Positions 1 to 13,341 of a stretch of DNA of 64,000 bases are shown here, piece after piece. Position 1 is the stretch's first letter. The number at the start of each line of letters is the position of its first letter. Source of the DNA: Puntigrus tetrazona (lineage: Eukaryota > Chordata > Actinopteri > Cypriniformes > Cyprinidae); NCBI RefSeq assembly GCF_018831695.1, contig NC_056707.1:14950039-15014038 (forward strand). Reading direction: 5' to 3'. The position numbers and the translations under genes are program-made. The notes below the pieces were generated by a model. The model had not been told where the DNA came from. It ran no database searches and saw nothing but the letters and a program-made list of their open reading frames with translations.

Positions 1-3000
1 GGCTTTAAAACCTGTAGCATGCCAGTAAAGGTAAAGGCTTGTGAGAAAATGCTATGCATGTCAGGTCTGTGCCATGTTCAGCAACGGCAGCTCTTAAAGT
101 AATAGTAGACAAAATAATCTAATAATCCAGTGGCTGTGATTTTGGTTAGTGAATGAAAAAAAAGGAAATCAAAAACTTTTGTAACTTAAGAATTCATCTA
201 TATTTCATATATTTCATCTATGTTTTATTTCTTTATTCAATTTCTGTAAATTTCCTACTTTGTACTTTTGCTCAAGGGCAAAATTTATAGTTTTTTTTTG
301 TCTGTATATAAATATAAGTATAGGCGCATTTTATATTCTATGTATGAAGTACATTTGTAATGTATTTTTGAGACAAAAATAGTGAGTGTCACGTTATTGA
401 CCCAAAATGACCTTGTATGAGATCTTAACTAAATGCCAAGAAAGAGCTTGTGGAAAAAGAATATTTAAGGCTTACCATAACAATGTCCTCATAAACTCAC
501 TGTTCTTGCGTGAGTGGGAAGCCTTACATCCAGTTTTGGACCTCTCTTGTGGAAATTCCTGATATGACAAATTGTGTTTAATCAGAATGTAAAAATAGAA
601 ATGGTTTGGTTGTGATGTAATCTAATTGTAATATTCTTTATAGCAATTCACCCCAGGCTTGGCCACATGCACCTCTTCGAGTGTTTGATTTACGTTGGCA
701 ATAAATCAAATCCCACTCCTGATTAAGTTCGGTAAAATCCAACTAAAAATAAGCAGCTTTGAGTGACTTGCCCTGGTCAGTATCATAAAGTCAAAACAGC
801 CTTCACCAATATGAGACATTCCAGGGTTTTACAGTGATATCGGTTTTCCTGTTTTACACCCGTGCCGAGTTAAAGACACAAAAAGCTGATGAAAATACAG
901 GAAATAGACCCAGTCAGAGTCAAGGGTTTTGTGGCTTGTGGAATTCTAACCCTTGCCAAAATGTAAATATACATGATCTGGATTATAAGGTTTGGCTCAT
1001 ACACTATGCAAGAAATTTAGTAAAAATCAGAATGTGCGCAGAACGCTGCAAGCATGCATGTGGAGCAGTCAGTCCCTCCTGATTGTAAATATGTAGTGTT
1101 CGAGTAAACAGCACTCACTCACGGCTATTGATTTGAGGTGTTTGCTGAAAGATAAAGCTTGTCTGCACTTCTCGTTAAAGTTAGATGTTTGCATACCCAA
1201 TTCTGTCTCAATGTTGTTCCTTCATGTTAACGCAGAACGCTAGCGCTCGTAATTACCCCTAACTCTTCTGACAAATGCATTTCTCGTAATTTCTCTTCCA
1301 ATTTCCCACTTGCAACATAAATTAATCATATTACAATTGAACGAGCTGTCTGCTAAATATGCTCATTTTTTTCCCTCCGTTTCACCGTTGCTTTGCAACA
1401 CATCCGTCTCTATGATTATTTCAACTGGTGCCAGCAAATGACTGTGACCTCTTTAATTTGGCCTGTGATGAGGGCCCCTCCAATTCTCCACAGTCCCCTT
1501 TTAAAGCACAAAAAAGTAGAGAGTGAAAGCAATGTTGTTGCCATGGCTACCTGCTGGCAGCCTCCTCCGTGTACCGAAAGCCCCCACAATGAACAGCACT
1601 GGCTGTTCCCAACCCTGAGCCTGGGTGGGAGGGGTGGAGCTGCTTGGAAACAAGGGGAGGTCTCTCTTCAACTAAACCAAGGCTGCTGGCTGGGGAAAGA
1701 GCAACAAAAGGTTCAACACAAACCCAATGCTCTCCTTGTGTCCATGTGGCTGGGTGATGGGTGCGCTCTGTGTACAGTATTTGGCCCTTCAGATGAGGCC
1801 AGGGGCTGTTATCTTTCCTTATGACGGATTGATTAGCATTACATTTGCATTCAGCTCTGCTGAAACTAAATGAATTCTTATTAAGATTACCCATATAGCA
1901 AATATAGTTGAATTGTGGTGTTTGTGTTAAAACCATAGTAACAGCAAGTTATAATGGGTATTTTTACAGTAAGTGTTACTATAGCGAAATCATGGTAAAT
2001 AAGGGAAGAGTAGGGTTTATATGATGATATTTGACATTGTCTTTGCTAAAACATACTGTACATACCTGCATACATAGGCATTGGACTTCTATGGCAACAT
2101 CCTAACTGTCATGTGACTAATTTGAAATACTGTACATAGGCATCTAATCTGCATGTTTATGCCAGTAGCACAAAAAAACACCTCACATTTGATTGCAGTA
2201 GAGTTTAATTTTAGCATGTTGCTATCTAATAGTGTGAAGTTCTACAAAAATCTAACAAAATATATATATATATATATATTGGGTAAAAATCAATACAGCA
2301 CTTGATCAAAATATGCTATTTTTTATTGGTGCTACATGACTGTGAAAACAGAAAAAGAGCTGTGACGTTTCTTTTGACTTCATTACTCATAATGCACTTT
2401 TGATTTTGGTTTTGCCCCTTTGTTGATCTAATCTTGAGTCTGTGGATCTGTCCTGGATCTGTCTTATCATATTAAAAAGTACACATTTCTTATATGCATA
2501 TACTGCTGACGTGGTAACAATGCAATGCTAGTTGAAAATTGGCACTCATCTTGGAACTTAAAATTCCAAGGAATCTGATCTGATGTGGAGTTTCACATAA
2601 GGGCAGAAGATTTCGCAACAGGTTCTAGTTGGTCACATGGGCTCTCCGGGTTGTCCAACAGAAAACTGCTTGGTTTTAAGGGTACTTTTGTGGAAGCTAT
2701 TGGCGCAAGATGAAGGACCTTTTTTTGCCCGTGAAAATTTGCCATGACCGTACATTTGGTATTGAATGAAATATCACATTAAATAGATATAGTATGTTTC
2801 TCTCACTTGTGTTGCTATGTTGGATTTTTAAGTCTGTCACAGTGCATTCTGGAAATGGCATGTCTGTGGAGTACGTAAGTAATCCTGTCTAAGAATATGA
2901 CTAAAACAAGGAGACACAATACCATTGTTTACCTTTTAGAACAATAAAGTTAGTGAGCATTACTGTGATGCCTTAAAATGCTGCCTCATGGACAGTCCAA

Positions 3001-3984
3001 TAGGTTTCGGTAACAAAGCATTCACCTCAACCCTTTCTGCTTAACTGTGAAACTTGCAAAATGTAGAGGAAAATGTGTGAATGACTATATAATTATTTAT
3101 TAATGAAGTTAGGTAGTCGTATCTACGCCCATGGCTCATGCTCAGGTGACTTTGGTAACAGTTTGCTGGGGGTTAAATGTCAGCCCCGCCTTTGCTAAGT
3201 CAGACCCAGTGAGGGAAAATGATCCAGGTAATGGATCTGAGCGGAGATCACATAATACCCAGCCTGCAGTCTGAGAACACATCGCTCTCGCTTGATACTT
3301 TCACAGCTGTCCTTTACAAAGCTCCGTTTCTCCAGTCGTTTTGTGTGTTTGTGCGTGTCCACAAACATCAGCAGTGATCTATATGTTTTTGTGTGAGTCT
3401 GTGTGTTGGCAGTTGCCCACAGAGTGCACACTTCTTCCTTCTGCAGATGCAGTTGCTATTGGACACAGAAGAGGTAGTGGTGGTGTTTAAGCAGCCGCCC
3501 CCGCTCCTGCCCCTGCCTCTGCTTCTGCCCCGCGGTGATGTGCTGACCTTGGACACTGCACATAGATGCAGACCCGATTCAGACCCTGCAGCCACACCAG
3601 CCAGAGCCCCGTCTTTACAGCCAGGGTCTGTGCAGGTGGACACACACACACACACACAAACACACACACCGCTTCCTGAAGAGCCCTGGCCCCCGAGCAT
3701 GCACATGTCGTGTGCTTCTGAACTCCACACTGAAGAACGTTTACTGGAATAATACACTTGTTAGCTAGAAAAAGACCGCTTGGTTCAGCACAGAGTATTA
3801 AATCCGTCTTTATACTAGTTAAAGAAATAAAACCGTTGACCCCAAGTCCCTGATCACGTTTTTACTGCCCTTCTGTGCTCTGTGGTCCTTTCTTGGCTTT
3901 TGAAAATGGGTGGAAATTTCACAGTAAACCATCCATAACATCTGAAAGAACTGAATGTCTGCATGTTCTGAAAAGAAAAAAACA
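1..3984. other. non-coding, no gene recognised
   Basis: AT-rich DNA upstream of the visible klf12 exons. A block at about 1390-1830 is less AT-rich and open on both strands without recognisable protein. A short TA tract is at about 2262-2279 and a CA tract at 3640-3669. Confidence 0.7.
3640..3669 (+). repeat. (CA)n microsatellite
   Basis: Short CA tract with one AAA interruption. Confidence 0.9.
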
Positions 3985-4060
3985 AAAGTGCTAGGGTGGT
4001 TGCCAGGCCTTTGCTATGCGGTTGCTAGGCTGTTCTCGAAGGTTGCTAAGTGGACCAAGT
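3985..4060 (+). repeat. GGTTGCTA-type repeat (family C)
   Basis: Reads GGGTGGTTGCCAGGCCTTTG, GCGGTTGCTAGGCTGTTCTC and GGTTGCTAAGTGG, an irregular array of GGTTGCTAG-like units common in cyprinid DNA. Confidence 0.55.
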
Positions 4061-5565
4061 CAAAAAAGGCACAAGTCTCTATGATTTTCTGGTTGCTAGA
4101 TACAGCTTAGCTCCCCCTTCAGTGTTAGTGTTTAGGACTTTTCACTTGGATTATTTTCTGGCAGGCTAAAATCATGGATCCCGTCATTTTGAAAAGAGGC
4201 TGCACACCTCTCCTTTAAATAATACTTAATTTGAAGCATCATTTACATTTGCAGTGAGCAGTAATAATTTGAGCAATAATAATGCTGGCATCAGCTATTT
4301 GAAGATATATGCATTTCTGTTATAGATACATTTGAGACTAAACTTGAGTTGAATTGGCATGTCATTGAGGAAACGCAAGGTTCCTCCCAGAATTGTAGCA
4401 AACTGTTTATCACGCTTAAGAGATCAGAGCCTGTACAAATGAAGTGACCAGACAACATGGAGGAACACCCTGTCACTACAGACTTGTCTTTCTCAGATCT
4501 TCTGGCTGATTTGAGCTGTGGACCTCTGAACATAACCTCACCCACAAAATTCACATACTGTTTTAATAACTGAAGCAAACTAGTTTCTTTCATTTGTATT
4601 AAACTAGAAACTGCTTATTATCTTATGCTCATACATCTTATGTTACACATGGAACAGATGATGGATCTTACAATAAAAATATAATTTTGGAATTTTAGGC
4701 ATTAGTTGTTATAATGTTGATAACATGGTTTGATGGTACTTTTCAATTTTATTTGCTTTAATAAAAATTATTTAGCATTCTTCATGTGTTTTACGCTATC
4801 ATGCTACTTGTTTGTAAGTTGAGTCTAAAACTCTAAAACTTGCAAAGAGCCTTGTCCATTCATTATTGGAGTGTGAGACCTAATTAGTGGGAATCTAATT
4901 TCACTTTGATTCTCTGTGACTGATTTCATTTGAAATTGAACAATGAACAGGCTTAGACTCTTAGTTATTACGCAAAAAAACACAAATCTGTTATCGTAGT
5001 GACAGTTCTCAATTATAGCTGTAAAGGACGTGCACATAATGTTGTGATATTTATATTCCAGTCAAATTTGACGGTGAAGTGCTGTGAAGTAATTCTTTTT
5101 CTTGTTCTGTGCAGAACGTGCAGGGCAGGCTCACAGACAGCGGTGAGTTACCCAGCGGGAGACGCATTTATTGCGCAGCGACAGGGTCTCTCATGCAGCC
5201 GGGAAAGCTGTATGGCTAATGCTCCATCAACACATTTCCCAGCTTCCATGCTCTGCCATAGATCGCTAAGTACTTTGTTTATTGATGGTCCACAATTGCT
5301 TTCATCAAACACTAGTTCTTCACACTAGGACATTAGGAGTTATTGTTCTGATCAGTTTTTAAGTTTTTCTTTTCTTTGCTGACTGTTAAAATGTTAAAAG
5401 GTTTACAAGATCACAAACAAAATCTCTCATGCCATTAAATTTTTTTAAGTTGTTTTTTTTAAGTTGTTTTTTTAACATGTTAAACTTGTGGCTATGTGGA
5501 TCAGGGGTTGTCATGGTTACCATTCATGTCCATTTTACAGAAAAGAGCAGCTAGGATAGTCTGCT

Positions 5566-5655
5566 AAACATCTCCTTTTGTGTTTCACACAGAAGACAAA
5601 GTCATACAGGTTTGAGTATGATGAGAATGAATATACTGATAAACTATCCCTTTAA
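5566..5655 (-). repeat. family B repeat fragment
   Basis: Contains CACAGAAGACAAAGTCATAC, AGGTTTGAGTATGATGAG and AAACTATCCCTTTAA, the inverted form of the family B end. Confidence 0.65.
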
Positions 5656-7543
5656 AATGGACCCCTAGGACATGTCCTTTTTTATTGCTGAAATAGATTA
5701 GGATTGCTGGAGGGATGACAGTCATGTCTATACTTTGGAGCAGGCAGATGGAACCATATTCTTTGTTAGCATGTAATTTATGGCTGAAGTGTAAATGTGT
5801 ATATATTGGCCTACTTGGGTCTGGTTAATCTTATCACCTTACACCAACTGTTTGCCTGCTGTGTAGTTAACCGTGGTAAACACGGACATTGGAGCCCACC
5901 TAATCGCCTTGGGTCCTTTCCGTGCCACAGCTGTAATCAAGGGTGTTCACTCTTTTTCTGTCTTCCTTTCTCTCTTTCCTCTTTGCAGGGGAGCTAAGAT
6001 GGGGCCATGTTCCCTGGCAGAGTTCCACGCACAGCTCACCCTCCCACTGGAACGCCTGATTCCAGTTCAGCCCTTTACAAGACATGCCAGGACCCTTTGT
6101 GTGCCAGGCTGGGCTGGGTGTGCGGGCAGAGCGGGACTGCTTCCTCGAGATGTCATTATTGCTGGGGAAATTGCCACTCTTGTCAGAAGCTGCAGCTGGG
6201 TGGTATAGCATTTCATAAAGAAGCATCAGGGCTAATCAGCATTAAAAGCATCAGCAGAGTGGTATTTCAATGGCCATTTTGTCAGACGCAAGAATACGAG
6301 TCTTTGTTTTCTCCCATGTAATTCACAATGATGATCTGGTATTGATATGTCGTATAATTATCACAGTTAAAACGGATGTGTGTTCTCCTATTCGGGAATC
6401 AATATTACATCATTATTTTCAGAAAATCTCCACTGCATTCTATTAATTTCAAATATGAAATACTTGATTTTCTTGCAACAATAGATTTATCTACCCAACT
6501 ATCCAATTGCAACATGAATAAGGCAGGACAGGGTTAAGTAAACCTAAGAATTTTTCAAATCACTATCAAGCCCATCAGCATGTGTTTGTGCAGAACACAA
6601 AGTCTATCAGAGATGCAAATTAGCTCAGTTTCCTATACATTAATTAGGATTCCCAGAAGAGCGAATCTGCATCTTAGCTGCCTCTTTAATACCATGGTTG
6701 AGTTTTCACAACATTCCCATATACATGCTTACATGCACAGAAATAAATGGCTTCTGTTGAATTTTAGTAGAGATGCATCCATAATCTGAAGGAGAGCAGT
6801 GTGTGATGACTAATAGAAATTGAGCCTAAGAGCTGTGTGAGGCTGGCATTTTAGATTTTTATATTTACGTTTATATTTTCAGTTTATCACTGAAAACACT
6901 TAATACAGAAACAAAATGTTTCATGATATTTCTTTGTTAAATGTCAATGGATAATTAGGGTAGGATAATGAACCAAAATGTTTATGTTTTCAACTTACAG
7001 TACATCAAAATAATTTTTTTGCTCATAATTACCAAAAATATAATATGTAATGATAATACATATAATGTATTATAAATAATTTACTTTAAAAAAATGAATT
7101 TAATTAACAAAAATGTTTACACGCTTTCCTCCTTTAAGCTTTTTTAATTGTCCAAATTCCAAACTTACATAAAGTAGGGCACTTTTTGTGAGGAAATATA
7201 CCTACTCTGTTTCTCTCTCTCTCCCTCCCTCCGTCTCCCCATCTCTCTCTCTTTCTCTTCCCCTTTAAACGAGGAGGTACTCTAGCGTTTCTCCGCTGCC
7301 TGGGCTCAGAGACATGTCGGAAACCTCCCACGAGGGGCCCCGTGTAATTCGATGCATGCTGTTAAAGCTTAGAGTATATTGTCTTCTCTTGCTTATGAAG
7401 CCTCCACCCACCGGCCCACCCTACATTTAGCGGATCATGTGACCGTGGTAAGTCATTTGCAAGTACAACAGTTCTCTGTGAGCTCCCATTCATTTCCTGA
7501 GAACTGCCCTGAGCAGCTGAGAGGAGCTGAGAGGGGAGGGAGT

Positions 7544-7545
<2 letters not shown>

Positions 7546-7582
<37 letters not shown>

Positions 7583-7609
7583 ATACACACACAGAGAGAG
7601 AGAGAGAGA
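7546..7609 (+). repeat. (CA)n then (AG)n compound microsatellite
   Basis: About 17 CA units, TCATACACACAC, then about 9 AG units. Confidence 0.95.
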
Positions 7610-8552
7610 CAGACAGAGAGGACTGTATAAGGAAGACAGTTTCTGTCGCTCTGCAGCTCCTGGTCAGGTCTGTGTATATTTTTTTCTCACTGTTCTTTTT
7701 CCTTTTCTTCTTTGAATGCCTCTGTCTTGCTTGTTTGTCTCCGCTCTGTGCATCTTGTTCAGCTGTCACTGTAGTCTTACGCCAAATGACAGGTCTGATG
7801 CTGTCCAGCCTTCTATAACAATTGCACAATGCAGGTGGCTTAAGATGTGAAATATGAGCTTGATGTCATTGTGGTTTTTTTTTCAGTTTGAAATTTATGT
7901 TGAGTGCCACATGCAATTGAAATGTGCCGTAAAGTGGTTTGAAGTGTCTCAACAGAGTTCACAAAGTATGTGTAGGATTTTAAATAGGTTGTTTAGTAAG
8001 ATTGAGTTTTTTTAAACGGGCAAAGTGGTTTTTCTGGGTTAAATATTGACACGCTCTGAGAAGTGTGTGTGCGAGGGAAAGGAGGCAGAGGTCTCTAAGC
8101 GGCCACTGTTCCACTCTCGAAAAAGTTTGATCCCCCTCGTTTGGCATGCATGCATGAGCGTAAGAGAGCGCGAGCGCGTATGCGTGCGTTTGCCGATGGC
8201 ACGTGCATCTCTGAAGCGATGACAGGCTTCCCGGTGAGTGGAGTTACTGCGGTGACAAACTGGGGTAGGAATCAGAGACTCAAGTGGCGGGGGAAGGACA
8301 GCGAGGGGGCGGGAGGCAAGCATTTGTATGTGTGCGCCGGGGTGTTGCATGGGTGGTGTCGTGGATGTCATCTGCTCCTCAAGGAACAGTCATTGGTATT
8401 GATGGCTGGCTGTCAGTGACGGGCTCCTGGCTTGGTGTGCCGTGTCTGTGGGCTGGCCCGTGGCTGTTCTTTTCAATTACGGCAGACCTGGCCACAACTG
8501 ACAGCGAAGGCATTTGTTTCGCGGAGAGAGTGTGGTGTGGAGGTCGATGTGC

Positions 8553-8592
8553 ATTTGTGTGTGTGTGTGCGCGCGCGCAGTGTGTGTGTGTG
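8553..8592 (+). repeat. (TG)n(CG)n(TG)n alternating tract
   Basis: Alternating purine-pyrimidine run with a GCGCGCGC core flanked by TG units. Confidence 0.9.
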
Positions 8593-9075
8593 TACTTTGA
8601 TACGGTAACTGTGTCCTCATGTGTGTGACTCTACACAGTGCAAATGTTGGTCACTCAGCCTTAAACTGTGAGGCAGCCACTGCTGCTCAAGGCTATTCTA
8701 CCAGAGATGAGGTTATTTAATGCTCTTGCTGCAGTTAAGACCCTTGCTAAAGTGAGTGTATGTGTTGTCCAAAACACTAGGAAATGATACTACTGCTGCC
8801 GCTGATACTGTAGCTCATGGTGACCACATTTGGCATTTAGTGGTGCTCGGCAAGCAACAGTTCCTGTTATTATTCCTAATTCTTCTGGTTAGGCATTTGA
8901 GTGATGCCTGTGCGGCTTGTTCAGCAGAGTTGTACTAAGTGATTAGACTTATGATTTTCACCTGGCGTACCATAAAACGGGTGGGAAAAAAACCTTTAGA
9001 TTTACACTGAATAAAGGATCTTTGAAGGAGCGTGTCTTTGAGGTAGTGTCTCATGTGTTGGGTCAGTAAGTAACC

Positions 9076-9190
9076 ACCTAGCAACCACTCAGAACACCTT
9101 AGCAACTGCATAGCAACATGCTACAAGCCACTCTAAATGTCTCTAGCAACTGCCACCGAAGCCTTGGCAACCACCCAGAAAACCCTAGTG
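9076..9190 (-). repeat. GGTTGCTA-type repeat (family C), inverted
   Basis: Irregular units of TAGCAACC: CACCTAGCAACCACTCAG, CCTTAGCAACTGC, ATAGCAACATGC and TTGGCAACCACCCAG. Confidence 0.6.
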
Positions 9191-9884
9191 TTGTGTTGGA
9201 GACTTTTGCACAGACGTGGATCAATTTTAACATGTTCAAAATGAATTTATATGAATTTAGATGGACATCTCTTTTAAATGTATACATTTTTTTTTTAACA
9301 AATCTATTTTGTTTTAAAGTAATACTTTCCTTTACCAAGGATGTGCTCCATTGATCAAAGGCAGATCAGCATTTAGAATATCACAAAAGATGTATAAATG
9401 TTCTTTGAAACTTTGTACCAAAGTTATATACTATAATGTATTGGAAATACATTTATTTAATGCTAAATATACTACAAATCCATTTACATATTTATGTACT
9501 TTTGTATAAATGTAGCCTATATAGTCTACTTAAAGTCTGCTGGAACAACTAATTTTGTGCTTAATACACTTTAATTTTGTGGAAGCAGTGTGGGAGTCCA
9601 TAACGATATACTGAAGTACACTTGATTATGCAAAAGTGAAATTATTACAAGTATAATTTAAATATTGTGCATTTAAAGACCAATTATTCATATAATAGAT
9701 CATACAATATTCATGAATAATGGCATAAGTCACATTTTATGCTTCTCAAGAAATGTGTATTAAGCACAAGTAGTACAGTTTTAAAAACTAATTATTCTGA
9801 AATAAATTAAGTAAATCGAATTGAAAATATTACTTTTTTACTAGGGTATTCATCCAAAATCTTAAAAAAGTCTATCTTAGTTAA

Positions 9885-10175
9885 AAAATATAAAGCAGTG
9901 CAACTGTTTTCAACATTGATAATAAAAAGGAGTGTTTTTGAGCACTAGACCAGCATATTAGAATGATTTCTGAAGGATCATGTCACACTAAAGACGGCTT
10001 CGCCATCACAGGGATGGATTATATTTGAACATTTTTCAAATATAAAAGAGTGATTTTTAAATGCTAATAAAACTTCACAGTATTACTGATTTCACAGAAT
10101 GTTTGATAATATAAATGCAGATTGGTCAGCAAAAAAACTGAATACAAATGTCTCACCAACCCTAAACTTTTGAGT
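9885..10175 (-). repeat. dispersed repeat, family A, partial
   Basis: Shares the blocks GAATGATTTCTGAAGGATCA, GCCATCACAGGGATG and CCCTAAACTTTTGAG with the other family A copies, inverted relative to the copy at 45683. Confidence 0.7.
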
Positions 10176-12804
10176 ATTGTTTACCGATATGTTTAGAGCA
10201 TGTTAGATACACACTGATAAAAATCCAACCTTTAATTTGATTCATTGACTTTGTGAAGTATATTTGTTTGACTCTATGGCCCCTATCAGAAGAGTATTGG
10301 AGGATTTTATCCGTGGCTCCCAGATAGTGATCAGCCAGATAGGGGGCTCAATAATGGGACCCAATAATCAGTACAGCGTATCTGCTTATCACCTCTGCTT
10401 TATGTGGTGCTGGAGGATTCCATTAAAGCGGTCTCCAGCCACACGACTGGACCATGCTGGTCATGCGGATGGGGAATTAAGGGTTAGTGCCCTTCTGCTC
10501 GGAGGAGCTTCACACAGGTGGGCTGGGGATAGTGAATTATTGATGGGACTCGCCTGAGACCGGACACCTTGCCGAAGGGATTATCTGGGAAATCCTCGAA
10601 AGATACCCCCAGAGCTTCAGCCCAGGAAGTGGGCAAGATTCCGTCCCAAACCGGCCCCATCTGTCCCAGGCTCAACCCAGGGGACTCAGGAATGCCCCTG
10701 TGGTCTACATAGTTGTCGGCCCCAGCTGATCAAATGCTCAGCTTTGCCCTCAATCCTGCTTTGGTGACAAACAGCTAAAGAGCACAGAACATTGGGAGCG
10801 CGGACATGTTGAGTTAATGTTGGGTCTGTCACCGGTCCTGTCTGGCGGCACAGAGGGCGTGTCGTTTTAATGATACCCTTCACTGCACTGACGGATCCAG
10901 GTGTGTGTTCTGTGTTGCCAGAATAAGCTGAATGATTTCTGTGGTGCATAGTATGAAAAATAATTTGTCATTCCTTATTGTATCATGACATACAATATGT
11001 GCTTGCGCTGAGGCTGGCTTCATGCATGTCAGTGAGTAAACTGAAGCATGTGACAGAGACAGAGTGTGTCCTTCAATTGAATAATGACTCACAAATGTTT
11101 GCAAACGCAGAAAGGAATGTTATGATTGTTTGGTAATACAGAAGGGATATGGATGCCTCTACTTGTTCACATATACTTTCTATTTAATGTATACAAAAAT
11201 GATGATCTGAGATTATCATGAGTATTTTATTTTACACCTTAAACGGTTCATTTCAGTTTAGTTTATTTTTCATCGATGTATTGTATTGTTACGATCATGC
11301 ATTTCTTTATGATTTCTTTTTTTTATCATTAATAGGTCACGTTCTGTTTAATGTATGCTCTACAATGGGTACAATCTGAGATTATCAACAATATTTATTT
11401 ATTGAAAATATGACACATTTACCATGTGATGTTTGTAAGGATATACAATATTCTTAATTATATAGTAATTATAAAATAGAATATATAATATTCTTAGAAA
11501 TATATATAAATTTTTTATCAAATGGCGAAACATCAAATGGAAAATGGCCTGAAATTGTTAGCGCTTCGTGTTTAAAAGAAGTACATTACAAAACAAATTA
11601 ATTATTTTTATTATTATTATTGTTATTAATAATATTACTATAAATAATTAAAAAATAATTTAATGAATAAAAAATGCAAATAAATGAAATGTATATTTAT
11701 TTATCTGCATACTTTAATTTATGTAAATTTCATTGAACAATTTCAGGCCATTGTTTTTATTGTGCATGTTTTTAGCAAAAGAAAGCATTTAAGATTATGA
11801 TCATAAATGTATTTATTTTTTCATTTATTTTCCATTGGACAAAATGGACAATTCGAGGTTATCATAGCAATTCTTTAACAGTGTCTGTGATTAGCGGCCA
11901 TACAGTAAAGACCCAACAGAAGAGTAGGGAAAAGAAGGAATTATGGGTAACTACAGTACGTGAGTCTGATGATCTCTCTCTTCCTCCTCATTTCAACATT
12001 TTGCTAAGCTGACAAAATGTTCTAGTGCGTGTCCTCTGGTGTGTTCAACCCTTGACCCTGGTGTCCAGCCCTGGTTTGTTTACTGAAGCTGTGTGTGGTG
12101 AGGGGGGGAGGGATGATTGTTGAACACTCTGACACAGAAAGCAAGATGTGGAATTCTGCATCTACTTCAAGTACACAAATGATTCACGACAACTGTCACT
12201 ATTCAGTTTCAGTAACTCCGTACATACCCCACACTCTTTATTTCTCTCATGTCTTTATAGGAATATCTGTGAGATGTATTTACATGTTTTTATTTTTTTA
12301 GTAATTAGACATGGTATTGCTCTGCCTGACAATAAGAGAAATCAAAGACGACCAGACCTGCGCCGTACACTATCTATGTGCTGTTCTCTGCTTGTCGTCA
12401 TGACAACACCGTTAGCGCACCTAGCTGCCGTCCCTTAACCTGAGATGACTTTTGGGAACTTAATGGAAAAAAAATTGATTTAGTATAATCCCTCAAAGCA
12501 TAACAATACGTTAAGGATTTGCTTTGACTTATATTTTTTTAAATTGGTCAGTCAGACTCAGAAACCATCGGTAGGACGTTCTGAGATGCATGAACTTTGT
12601 TAGCAGTTGTAGGTCCGGCGATTGGGGGGTTGAGAAATTATGCAAACAACATATGGAGTCAATTATGATCCAAAGGCAAAGCACAGCATGCATGGCTCAG
12701 CTTTGAGAGACTCAAACGTAAGTCCATCTCATATAGTATAACTTACTTCTGGCGACTTATTCAAACACGTACCTGGCGCCCAGTGTTGGATATTAGCAGA
12801 AAAC

Positions 12805-12903
12805 TTGGAAAAGTAAACTGAAAAACAGACGCTGCATGTGAAGCATGAATATAAACCCAGCTGCTTATTCTATTAAGTGAAGCTCTGGGTGCCAGAATAG
12901 GAT
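12805..12903 (+). repeat. local direct repeat, copy 1
   Basis: About 99 bases that recur at 13066-13159. Both contain AAACCCAGCTGCTTATTCTA followed by TTAAGTGA, with roughly 80-85% identity by eye. Confidence 0.75.
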
Positions 12904-13065
12904 TTTATTTTATTATAATTCTGTTTCTTATTTATTATTTATATGTTTATATGCAAAAAATTACCAAGAGTGTTTATTTATTTAACACTTGATATTTTTC
13001 ATTATGACATGTATTTTTATCCGTTTATGCTTACACTTCTGACACTGGCACCTAAATACAAAAAA

Positions 13066-13159
13066 GTGGAAAAGCAAACTGAAAAGCAGATGCATATCAA
13101 GCATGAACCTAAACCCAGCTGCTTATTCTATTAAGTGAGGCTATGGGTGCCGGAATGGG
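13066..13159 (+). repeat. local direct repeat, copy 2
   Basis: Second copy of the 12805-12903 unit, about 260 bases further on. The interval between them is AT-rich and shows no repeat ends that I recognise. Confidence 0.75.
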
Positions 13160-13321
13160 TCCGATTTCAGGTTAAAAATACCCTCACAAGGACTTCCTGT
13201 ATTACTTAATGTTTAAGTGAGTTGAACTCTGAATTTTTGCTCTGAAGTTGTTGTTTTACTCAGTGTGGCAAGAGCGCCGGTTATAGATTTCCAGAAAAAA
13301 AACAGAACGTGTGAGATGAGC

Positions 13322-13341
13322 GTGTGTGTGTGTGTGTGTGT
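13322..13341 (+). repeat. (GT)10 microsatellite
   Basis: Twenty bases of GT. Confidence 0.9.

Larger units (their letters stand above)
4061..9075. other. non-coding, possible regulatory blocks, no gene recognised
   Basis: AT-rich DNA with less AT-rich blocks at 5840-6260, 6560-6740, 7270-7660 and 8040-8640. The block at 6560-6740 holds an octamer ATGCAAAT (6613-6620) and TAATTA (6641-6646). None has coding features. Confidence 0.65.

Noticed and set aside
1393..1824. Plus-strand frame of 143 codons
   Set aside because: No domain or splice context; an overlapping minus-strand frame of similar length shows that composition, not coding, keeps the region open.
3368..3757. Overlapping frames on both strands near a CA repeat
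   Set aside because: Low-complexity translation around the CA tract, with no family similarity.
7270..7690. Possible alternative klf12 promoter with TATAAG at 7626
   Set aside because: The TATA-like match is isolated, follows a CA/AG microsatellite, and no convincing donor or coding continuation could be linked to the klf12 exons.
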